Shown in pieces: positions 1-5,409 of a stretch of DNA of 5,409 nt. Under the pieces are notes generated by a model. That model ran no database searches. It had not been told where the DNA came from and saw only the letters and a list, made by a program, of their open reading frames with translations. The DNA is taken from positions 25,100 to 30,508 of the forward strand of contig PAFS01000036.1 in assembly GCA_002705325.1 (NCBI GenBank), given 5' to 3'. Position 1 is the first letter of the stretch, and each line of letters starts with the position of its first letter. The DNA comes from Gammaproteobacteria bacterium. GTDB taxonomy: Bacteria > Pseudomonadota > Gammaproteobacteria > Pseudomonadales > Litorivicinaceae. The translations under genes were made by a program, and so were the position numbers.

Positions 1-177
1 CACGCGCATTTTTGGGACGTGACGGCGGTTGCGGCACTCGATAAAGTCGTGATGAAGTTTCGTCGCGAGGGTGCTGAAGTTGAGCTCATCGGCATGAATG
101 AGGCGAGTCAAACGATCGTTGATCGATTTGGTGTCCATGATAAAGATGATGTCTCTGACATTCTTGAATCGCATTAA
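1..177 (+). CDS. SulP-family anion transporter, C-terminal STAS domain (5' end outside window)
   Basis: Frame 1 is open from the first base to TAA at 175-177 and gives 58 residues, so only the tail of the protein is visible. It reads as the last part of a cytoplasmic STAS domain: HAHFWDVTAVAALDKVV, a charged helix (KFRREGAEVEL), then IGMNEASQTIVDRFG and an acidic end (HDKDDVSDILESH). This pattern is typical of bacterial SulP permeases, in which a multi-span membrane domain carrying sulfate, bicarbonate or other anions precedes a C-terminal STAS domain. The membrane part would lie to the left of the window. The position matching the phosphorylated serine of anti-sigma antagonists (D-x-S) is threonine here (visible residue 8, in WDVTAV). 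The gene is followed after 9 bases by a universal stress protein gene, so the two are probably co-transcribed. The family call is fairly sure; the substrate cannot be told from this part. Confidence 0.85.
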   Translation, partial: HAHFWDVTAVAALDKVVMKFRREGAEVELIGMNEASQTIVDRFGVHDKDDVSDILESH

Positions 178-181
178 GGAG
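176..181 (+). promoter_or_regulatory. Ribosome-binding site of the universal stress protein gene, overlapping the upstream stop codon
   Basis: AAGGAG begins inside the TAA stop codon (175-177) of the SulP gene and lies 5 bases before the GTG at 187. This fixes the GTG as the start and suggests that ribosomes ending on the transporter reading frame can re-initiate directly on the next gene. Confidence 0.75.
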
Positions 182-186
182 AGGCC

Positions 187-1041
187 GTGAAACAAGTTTT
201 TGCATGTGTTGATGGATCGCGCGTGACTGAATCTGTCTGCGACGCCTCAGTATGGGTCGCCACGCGCGTTGATGTTCCTCTGACTTTTTTGCATGCACTC
301 GAGCACGAGAACGCGCCAGTGGCAGGTGATTTATCTGGATCCATCGGACTTGGTGCCCGTGAAGATTTGCTATCTGAAATGATCGAACTCGAGGCACAAA
401 AAGCGGCGCTCGAATTAAAGCAGGGCAAGCTTGTACTTGAAGCGGTCTCGAATCGAGCGCGTGAGAAGGGTGTTGATCAGATCCAGTCGATGCAACGTCA
501 CGGATCCCTTACGGAAACCCTGAGCGAATTTGAGGAGCAGATTCGTGTGCTGGTGATCGGGCGCCAAGGTGAGGCGCATGAGGCGTTTAGCAATGCAATA
601 GGTAGCCACATTGAAAGTGTCATTCGAACCTCGAACCGACCTGTTTTGGTTGTCGCGGAGGGCTTTAGAACGCCAACCCGCTTTATGCTGGCCTATGATG
701 GAAGTGAGACAGCGAACAAAGCGTTACAACTGGTGTCAGAAAGCCCCCTGCTCAATGCATTGGAATGCCATTTGGTTGCTGTCAAAACGCAATCATCCGG
801 AGCGATCGAGGACGCATTAGAACGGGCGTCCGCGCAGCTGCATATAGCTGGATTTTCTGTGTCGACGACCCTGCTCGAGGGTGCCGTCGTCGATTCTCTG
901 ATCGAGTATCAGAAAACGCAAGCGATCGATCTGACGATCATGGGTGCCTATGGGCATTCGAGAATTCGCCAGTTTTTTGTCGGCAGTCAAACAACTCGCA
1001 TGCTTGCGAATTCAATGACACCACTGCTATTGCTCCGTTGA
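187..1041 (+). CDS. Tandem-domain universal stress protein (UspA superfamily)
   Basis: The product has 284 residues and starts with GTG; the Shine-Dalgarno sequence at 176-181 supports this start. It is a soluble cytoplasmic protein made of two Usp domains, roughly residues 1-157 and 165-284. Each opens with a hydrophobic strand ending in Asp-Gly (ACVDGS at 6-11, LAYDGS at 168-173), where the Asp usually contacts adenine nucleotide. The second domain ends with the canonical ATP-binding pattern G-x2-G-x9-G-S (G253, G256, G266, S267). The first has a similar pattern with one extra residue, G-x2-G-x10-G-S (G125, G128, G139, S140). Residues 58-95 between the first strands are rich in Glu, Lys, Ala and Leu and probably form long helices. 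Double-domain Usp proteins of this length are common and often sit beside SulP transporters; they are thought to bind ATP or sense energy state. The close spacing to the SulP gene suggests a shared operon. Its specific role is unknown. Confidence 0.92.
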   Translation: MKQVFACVDGSRVTESVCDASVWVATRVDVPLTFLHALEHENAPVAGDLSGSIGLGAREDLLSEMIELEAQKAALELKQGKLVLEAVSNRAREKGVDQIQSMQRHGSLTETLSEFEEQIRVLVIGRQGEAHEAFSNAIGSHIESVIRTSNRPVLVVAEGFRTPTRFMLAYDGSETANKALQLVSESPLLNALECHLVAVKTQSSGAIEDALERASAQLHIAGFSVSTTLLEGAVVDSLIEYQKTQAIDLTIMGAYGHSRIRQFFVGSQTTRMLANSMTPLLLLR

Positions 1042-1060
1042 GACCTAGGCTCAGTAATCA

Positions 1061-1129
1061 GGCAATGCAACTCAATTGCCAATAAGCCAAGGATCTGATC
1101 TGAGACAAAATCACTTCTCATCCTCAGAT
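1061..1129. terminator. Weak hairpins in the convergent intergenic gap; possible bidirectional terminator
   Basis: The 127-base gap between the stop codons of two convergent genes (1042-1168) holds two inverted repeats. GGCAAT at 1061-1066 pairs with ATTGCC at 1075-1080 (6 bp, 8-base loop). ATCTGAG at 1098-1104 pairs with CTCAGAT at 1123-1129 (7 bp, 18-base loop). Neither is GC-rich or followed by a clear T-run on either strand, so this is at best a weak intrinsic terminator. Rho-dependent ending is equally possible. Nothing else was recognised in the gap. Confidence 0.25.
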
Positions 1130-1168
1130 TGGAGTCGGGGATATTTGATTAAACTGTCTTTATGATGA

Positions 1169-1945
1169 TTAAAGATGTTTTGAAAGTTCCAGAGCTTCCA
1201 TGGCAAGGTCGATCAGTGCTATTAGGATGAGTCCACAGGTCAGGTACTGAATGAAATTCTCTGAAAATCTTTGAAATAAGCGCGTACCGAGCGGAACAGC
1301 GATAGCGGAGCCGATGAGAAGTGAGGTAACGAGAGTAAAATCGATGAGCCCACTGGAACCGAGAGTTACAGATACTGCAAGTGAGAGAATCAGTCCGATA
1401 GGAATAGACGTCGCGACGGCGACCTTGATTGTAAGACCGCCGCTGGTTGTCAAAGCTGGTACGACCATGACACCGCCACCGACACCTGTGAGTCCCATCA
1501 AAAGGCCGGTTGTTCCGCTTATGGTTATCATTGGCCAATGAGCAATGATCGATTTGACTCGGGCAATTAGCAGTGCAGATAGAGCCAGACATCCGGTCAA
1601 GAGGATGGCGATGATTAAACAGAATTCGAGAACGATACCGCGGTGGTTGGTAAATATATATGCCATCGAAATTGCTGTCGCTAAGGTGACAGGGAGGCAC
1701 ACTCGAAGGAAGCTAAGGGCAGACCTCCAGTCTATTGAGCCCTGTTGAGCATGTCCGATGGTCATCATGATTTTTGAAATAAAAGCGAACGTGCTTCCCG
1801 ATGCGATCGCCACGATCGGCTCAATATGAAATACTGCAATAAGACAGGGGATAACTAGAACCCCCGCTCCAATACCTGACCATAAAATCAGGAAAGCAAA
1901 AAAAAAGCCGGCTAAGCACATATCGAAGTTTAATAGTTCTATCAC
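1169..1945 (-). CDS. TauE/SafE-family membrane permease (putative sulfite/sulfonate exporter, DUF81)
   Basis: The product is a 258-residue inner-membrane protein of mostly hydrophobic sequence, with about eight predicted membrane segments (near residues 10-35, 43-62, 79-99, 104-125, 140-165, 172-195, 203-222 and 232-250). The family hallmark is the duplicated glycine-rich loop, seen as GIGAGVLVIP (24-33) and GLTGVGGGVMVVP (151-163), one per half, as expected from the internal repeat. Length is normal for TauE/SafE. Characterised members export sulfite, sulfoacetate or related sulfur compounds, but the family is broad and substrate cannot be read from sequence. Lying back to back with genes for a probable sulfite dehydrogenase makes a sulfur anion likely (inference). 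The start is uncertain: GTG at 1945 has no Shine-Dalgarno, nor does the in-frame ATG at 1921 (residue 9). A further in-frame GTG at 1992 lies upstream of the best -10 box. A run of nine T on the coding strand (1898-1906) encodes part of residues 14-16. Confidence 0.88.
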   Translation of the reverse strand: MIELLNFDMCLAGFFFAFLILWSGIGAGVLVIPCLIAVFHIEPIVAIASGSTFAFISKIMMTIGHAQQGSIDWRSALSFLRVCLPVTLATAISMAYIFTNHRGIVLEFCLIIAILLTGCLALSALLIARVKSIIAHWPMITISGTTGLLMGLTGVGGGVMVVPALTTSGGLTIKVAVATSIPIGLILSLAVSVTLGSSGLIDFTLVTSLLIGSAIAVPLGTRLFQRFSENFIQYLTCGLILIALIDLAMEALELSKHL

Positions 1946-1975
1946 CAGTAAAGGCCAATCGTGAGGAAGATTGTG

Positions 1976-1981
1976 ATTATA
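1976..1981 (-). promoter_or_regulatory. Candidate -10 box for the TauE/SafE gene
   Basis: On the minus strand this reads TATAAT, a perfect sigma70 -10 consensus. Transcription would begin near 1969, leaving a leader of about 24 bases before the GTG at 1945, which favours that start over the GTG at 1992. The hexamer 17 bases upstream (AAATTA, plus-strand 1999-2004) is a poor -35 match, so an activator may be needed. No experiment or alignment supports it. Confidence 0.45.
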
Positions 1982-1996
1982 CCTTGAAACACCGTG

Positions 1997-2002
1997 AATA
2001 AT
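1997..2002 (+). promoter_or_regulatory. Candidate -10 box for the soeAB operon
   Basis: AATAAT matches the sigma70 -10 consensus at five of six positions and sits 31 bases before the soeA ATG, giving a predicted leader of about 24 bases. A TTGTGA at 1971-1976 looks like a -35 but is 20 bases away, longer than the usual 16-18. The hexamer at 17 bases is a poor match. It is the nearest promoter-like element in the short divergent gap, but the evidence is thin. Confidence 0.3.
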
Positions 2003-2033
2003 TTGAGCCTATTGGAGATGGCGAACGCCTACG

Positions 2034-4901
2034 ATGAAATCTCAACCAGTAATTAATACTCAACCGAAAGTCAGCGATGAGGTCGGTCAAACCACCTGCT
2101 ACATGTGTGCGTGCCGTTGTGGGATCAATGTGCACCTTAAAGATGGCGACATTCGATACATCGAAGGGAATCGGAATCACCCAGTCAATCAAGGAGTCCT
2201 CTGCGCTAAAGGGTCTGCCGGGATCATGCAACACAACTCTCCCGCTCGGCTGCGTGCGCCGTTAAAGCGTGTGGGTCCACGAGGATCCGGGCAGTTCGAA
2301 GAGATCAGCTGGGATGAGGCATTGGAAACAGCGACACAATGGCTTGGTGAAATTCGACAGAAAGACCCGAGAAAACTCGCATTCTTTACAGGTCGTGATC
2401 AAAGTCAGGCCTTGACTGGATGGTGGGCGCAACAATACGGCACCCCGAATTTCGCAGCGCACGGCGGATTTTGTTCAGTCAATATGGCTGCCGCTGGTAT
2501 TTACACATTAGGCGGTGCCTTCTGGGAATTTGGTAGTCCTGATTGGGAATTAACCAAGCTATTCATGATGTTTGGTGTCGCCGAGGATCACGATTCAAAT
2601 CCAATCAAAATAGGTATTGGGCGATTAAAGGATCGCGGGGTCCGAGTGATTTCTGTGAACCCTGTCCAGACTGGATATTCGGCTGTCGCTGATGACTGGG
2701 TATCAATCACGCCAGGCACAGATGGTCTTTTGATCCAATCGTTGATTTATGAACTGTTGCGAACCAATCAGATCGACCTCGACTATCTCATCCGCTACAC
2801 CAACGCAGCTTGGCTCGTGAACGATGCCCCAGGAACTGAAAAGCATGGCCTGTTTGCGCGTAACGAGGATGGTGACCCGCAGGTTTTATGTCGAGCAACA
2901 GGACAACTGATTTCTCATCGAAGCCCAGGAATTATCCCAAATCTCACTGATGCGATAGTGGGTCCAGATGGTGTCCGCTTGGTATCTGTGTTTTCACTGA
3001 TGATTGGAGCGTGGTTATCCGAAGAATTCGCACCGGAGGCAACTGAGAGCCAAACCGGAGTACCGGCTTCTCGGGTCAAACAACTGGCTGCTGAGCTTGC
3101 TCATGTCGCTTTCGAGCAGGAAATTGAAATACCGATTGAATGGACGGATTGGAAGGGTGAAAAGCACCAATCAATGAAAGGGCATCCAGTTTCAATGCAT
3201 GCGATGCGTGGAATCTCGGCGCACTCGAATGGGTTTCAGACATGCCGGGCGTTACATATCCTGCAATTGCTGCTTGGAAGCGTCGATGTGCCCGGTGGAT
3301 TTCGGTTCAAACCGCCGTATCCAAAGTCCGTTGAAATGCATCCAAAACCGGCTGGGCATGCCAACACCATTCAACCTGGCCAGCCGCTATCGGGAGCACC
3401 GCTTGGATACCCAAGGAGCCCTGATGATCTATTGATTGACGATGAGGGTCGACCAGTCCGCATTGATAAAGCGTTTTCTTGGGACGCACCATTATCGGTA
3501 CATGGGCTGATGCATATGGTGATTTCAAATGCGCATGCCGGTGATCCTTATCCGATCGATGTCTTATTCATGTACATGGCGAACATGGCCTGGAATTCAT
3601 CGATGAACTCAGCCGGTGTCATTGAAATGTTGACTGACATTGATACCGAAACTGGCGACTACAAGATACCAAAATTGATCTATTCCGATGCCTACGCGTC
3701 TGAAATGGTCGCGTATGCTGATCTGGTGTTGCCTGACACAACGTATCTTGAACGGCACGACTGCATTTCTCTACTAGATCGTCCGATCTCTGAGCCCGAT
3801 GCTGTCGCTGACGCGATCCGTTGGCCTGTGGTCGAATTGAAACGCAACGTGCGTGGTTTCCAGTCTGTGTTGTTGGATTTGGGTGCACGACTTGATTTGC
3901 CTGGGATGGTTGATGAGTCTGGTGCGCCGATGTACCGCGACTATGCTGACTACATAATGAACCACCAGCGTAAACCGGGAGTGGGTCCATTGGCTGGATT
4001 TCGTGGGGTAGGGGATGAATCCGGACGCGGAGAGCCCAATGCCAAGCAGTTGGATGCTTACATTGAGAATGGCGGATTCTGGATGCATGAATTGCCGGAT
4101 GCCGCTCGCTACTACAAAGCACAGAACGCGGACTATCAACAGTTTGCGGTCGAGATGGGATTTTATGATGCGCCCGCACCCTATGTTTACCAAATTTACA
4201 GCGAAGAATTACAAAAGTTCCGGCTGGCAGCCGAAGGCTTTGGCTCAAAACAACCACCAGAACATCTCCGTGAGCGGGTACATCAAAGCTTCACGCCTCT
4301 TCCTGAGTGGTACGCGCCATTTGAGGGTGAGATGGTCTCAGAAAGTGAGTTTCCGATTTATGCGCTAACACAGCGTCCGATGGCGATGTATCACTCATGG
4401 GGATCTCAAAATCCATGGTTGCGACAGATTCATGGTCATAATCCGTTATTTGTATCCTCGGAGATTGCCAGACAGCATACAATTACTGATGATGATTGGG
4501 TCTGGGTCCGCTCTTATCACGGCCGTATTAAAGTTCAGGCGGTGGTGATGCATGCGTTGAATCCGAATACCGTTTGGACTTGGAATGCGATCGGGAAACG
4601 GAAGGGTGCATGGCAACTGGATCCTGATGCACCGGAAGTGAACAAAGGATTTCTGCTAAATCATCTAATTCATGAATTATTACCGGAGCGAGGTGATGGT
4701 CTCCGATGGGCTAATTCGGATCCAATTACTGGGCAGGCCGCGTGGTACGACCTGAAAGTATCGATCGAAAAAGCTGATCCAGACGATCCAGGTGTCTATC
4801 CCGAATTTCCGCCCATCGAGGCGCCAGGGAATTTGGTTAAACCCGCATCAACCGTGACTTATGGCATGCAGTTCCAGACCAAGAAAGGAGAGCGTTCATG
4901 A
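2034..4901 (+). CDS. soeA: Molybdopterin oxidoreductase, probable sulfite dehydrogenase (quinone) catalytic subunit SoeA
   Basis: The 955-residue protein belongs to the DMSO-reductase superfamily (bis-MGD molybdenum enzymes). The N-terminal [4Fe-4S] motif is C22-x2-C25-x3-C29-x27-C57, followed by the conserved Lys59 (CAKG). The Mo/MGD domains follow, with Cys147 in GGFCSVN as the probable molybdenum ligand, as in the PsrA/PhsA branch. The signature ADLVLPDTTYLERHD spans 562-576, and the C-terminal MGD-binding domain starts near 773 (FPIYALTQRP) and includes NAIGKRKGAW. There is no twin-arginine signal peptide, so the enzyme should stay in the cytoplasm, unlike PsrA, PhsA or TtrA. Length over 900 residues, lack of a Tat signal, a following four-cluster ferredoxin gene and an adjacent TauE/SafE gene all fit SoeA of the SoeABC complex, which oxidises sulfite to sulfate and feeds quinone. 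The ATG at 2034 is the only standard start between the upstream in-frame TGA (2004-2006) and Cys22. The superfamily is near certain; SoeA is likely, and a related polysulfide/thiosulfate-type reductase is the main alternative. Confidence 0.88.
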   Translation: MKSQPVINTQPKVSDEVGQTTCYMCACRCGINVHLKDGDIRYIEGNRNHPVNQGVLCAKGSAGIMQHNSPARLRAPLKRVGPRGSGQFEEISWDEALETATQWLGEIRQKDPRKLAFFTGRDQSQALTGWWAQQYGTPNFAAHGGFCSVNMAAAGIYTLGGAFWEFGSPDWELTKLFMMFGVAEDHDSNPIKIGIGRLKDRGVRVISVNPVQTGYSAVADDWVSITPGTDGLLIQSLIYELLRTNQIDLDYLIRYTNAAWLVNDAPGTEKHGLFARNEDGDPQVLCRATGQLISHRSPGIIPNLTDAIVGPDGVRLVSVFSLMIGAWLSEEFAPEATESQTGVPASRVKQLAAELAHVAFEQEIEIPIEWTDWKGEKHQSMKGHPVSMHAMRGISAHSNGFQTCRALHILQLLLGSVDVPGGFRFKPPYPKSVEMHPKPAGHANTIQPGQPLSGAPLGYPRSPDDLLIDDEGRPVRIDKAFSWDAPLSVHGLMHMVISNAHAGDPYPIDVLFMYMANMAWNSSMNSAGVIEMLTDIDTETGDYKIPKLIYSDAYASEMVAYADLVLPDTTYLERHDCISLLDRPISEPDAVADAIRWPVVELKRNVRGFQSVLLDLGARLDLPGMVDESGAPMYRDYADYIMNHQRKPGVGPLAGFRGVGDESGRGEPNAKQLDAYIENGGFWMHELPDAARYYKAQNADYQQFAVEMGFYDAPAPYVYQIYSEELQKFRLAAEGFGSKQPPEHLRERVHQSFTPLPEWYAPFEGEMVSESEFPIYALTQRPMAMYHSWGSQNPWLRQIHGHNPLFVSSEIARQHTITDDDWVWVRSYHGRIKVQAVVMHALNPNTVWTWNAIGKRKGAWQLDPDAPEVNKGFLLNHLIHELLPERGDGLRWANSDPITGQAAWYDLKVSIEKADPDDPGVYPEFPPIEAPGNLVKPASTVTYGMQFQTKKGERS
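4884..4890 (+). promoter_or_regulatory. Ribosome-binding site of soeB inside the end of soeA
   Basis: AAAGGAG lies within the last codons of soeA, 7 bases before the ATG at 4898. That ATG overlaps the soeA stop as ATGA (4898-4901). A strong site plus overlap indicates translational coupling of the two subunits. Confidence 0.85.
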
Positions 4902-5409
4902 CAATGTTGCCGGAAGAACCGAGTGCAAAAAAGCTTGGGCTGGTCATTGATCTCGATATCTGTGTTGGCTGCCACGCTTGCGTGGTCAACTGTAAAGAGT
5001 GGAATACTGGTTCGGAAGGCGCACCATTATCGGATGTGAATGCCTACGGAGCACAACAGACCGGAGCTTGGTTAAACCGAATCCATACTTTTGAGGTGAA
5101 AACCGATTGCTCCGCACAAGTCGTGCATTTCCCGAAGTCATGCCTCCACTGCACTGATGCGCCTTGCGTGACTGTGTGTCCGACAGGTGCCTCATACAAA
5201 CGCGTTGAAGATGGGATTGTGCTGGTTAACGAAGACCATTGTATCGGTTGCGGTCTGTGCGCTTGGGCCTGTCCTTACGGGGCTCGGGAAATGGATCCAG
5301 TCGAGCAGGTGATGAAAAAATGCACTCTGTGTATCGATCGGATCTATAACGAGAATCTACCCGAAGAGGACCGTGTTCCCGCATGCGTTCGGACATGTCC
5401 CACAGGGGC
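4898..5409 (+). CDS. soeB: Four-cluster 4Fe-4S ferredoxin subunit, probable SoeB (3' end outside window)
   Basis: The open frame runs from ATG at 4898 to the right edge, giving 170 residues and two spare bases; it is incomplete. All 16 cysteines for four [4Fe-4S] clusters are present. They fall in four groups: C22/C25/C28/C32 (CVGCHACVVNC), C82/C85/C90/C94 (CLHCTDAPCVTVC), C115/C118/C121/C125 (CIGCGLCAWAC), and C142/C145/C163/C167. One extra cysteine is C71. This is the DmsB/PsrB/NrfC-type electron-transfer subunit that carries electrons between the molybdenum subunit and a membrane anchor. There is no signal peptide, matching a cytoplasmic complex. The family usually runs to 200-250 residues, so perhaps 30-70 are missing. 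The ATGA overlap with soeA and the good ribosome-binding site show one operon, and a membrane anchor gene (soeC, DmsC/NrfD type) is expected next. The ferredoxin family is certain; the name SoeB depends on the identity of soeA. Confidence 0.88.
   Translation, partial: MTMLPEEPSAKKLGLVIDLDICVGCHACVVNCKEWNTGSEGAPLSDVNAYGAQQTGAWLNRIHTFEVKTDCSAQVVHFPKSCLHCTDAPCVTVCPTGASYKRVEDGIVLVNEDHCIGCGLCAWACPYGAREMDPVEQVMKKCTLCIDRIYNENLPEEDRVPACVRTCPTG

Noticed and set aside
1042..1168. Possible small RNA or tRNA in the convergent gap
   Set aside because: No cloverleaf, conserved RNA motif, promoter or strong hairpin could be seen; only two weak inverted repeats.
1149..1700. 183-residue open frame on the minus strand
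   Set aside because: It overlaps the TauE/SafE gene on the same strand in another frame. Its product is rich in Arg, His, Ser and Cys with no family features, while the overlapping frame has clear membrane segments and glycine motifs.
1803..1810. Single GCGATCGC palindrome (HIP1-like octamer)
   Set aside because: Only one copy was seen, inside a coding region; HIP1 is meaningful only when strongly repeated, as in cyanobacteria.
1971..2013. FNR- or CRP-type operator in the divergent gap
   Set aside because: TTGTGA and TTGAAA half-site-like words occur, but no matching second half at the correct spacing for TTGAT-N4-ATCAA or TGTGA-N6-TCACA.
2018..2056. Possible 12-residue upstream peptide (ATG at 2018) overlapping the soeA start
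   Set aside because: The GGAG directly abuts this ATG with no spacer, so initiation is unlikely, and the peptide shows no attenuator-like residue run.
3774..4193. 139-residue antisense open frame with a hydrophobic stretch
   Set aside because: It lies opposite soeA, has no ribosome-binding site that I could see and no recognisable family; it also overlaps another antisense shadow frame.
3619..4257. 212-residue open frame on the minus strand
   Set aside because: It lies antisense to soeA in a region encoding conserved molybdopterin-enzyme sequence. Its His/Arg/Gln/Ser-rich product looks like a frame shadow.

Overview
The window looks like chromosomal DNA from a proteobacterium, most likely a gammaproteobacterium. 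GC is near 50 % by eye, genes are tightly packed, and several start codons are GTG. The recognisable gene pairs (a SulP transporter with a tandem universal stress protein, and a TauE/SafE permease beside soeAB) fit that group. The theme is inorganic sulfur handling, specifically sulfite oxidation. Species cannot be named from the sequence.

Layout: (1) Positions 1-177 hold the C-terminal end of a SulP-type anion transporter (STAS domain), cut by the window edge. (2) A two-domain universal stress protein follows after only 9 bases (187-1041), with its ribosome-binding site overlapping the transporter stop codon. (3) A 127-base convergent gap holds only weak hairpins. (4) A TauE/SafE-family permease lies on the minus strand (1169-1945). 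(5) An 88-base divergent gap (1946-2033) carries two opposed -10-like boxes whose promoters would overlap. (6) A 955-residue molybdopterin oxidoreductase, best read as SoeA, runs 2034-4901. (7) It overlaps by ATGA the start of a four-cluster ferredoxin subunit, best read as SoeB, which runs off the right edge.

Likely joint function: SoeA and SoeB, with a membrane anchor SoeC expected just past the right edge, would form a cytoplasm-facing sulfite dehydrogenase. It would oxidise sulfite to sulfate and pass electrons to quinone. The divergent TauE/SafE permease could move sulfite or a related sulfur anion out of the cell, and the SulP transporter could move sulfate or bicarbonate. The gene families are read from the sequence; transported substrates and the functional link are inference. 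No mobile element, CRISPR array, tRNA or rRNA was seen.
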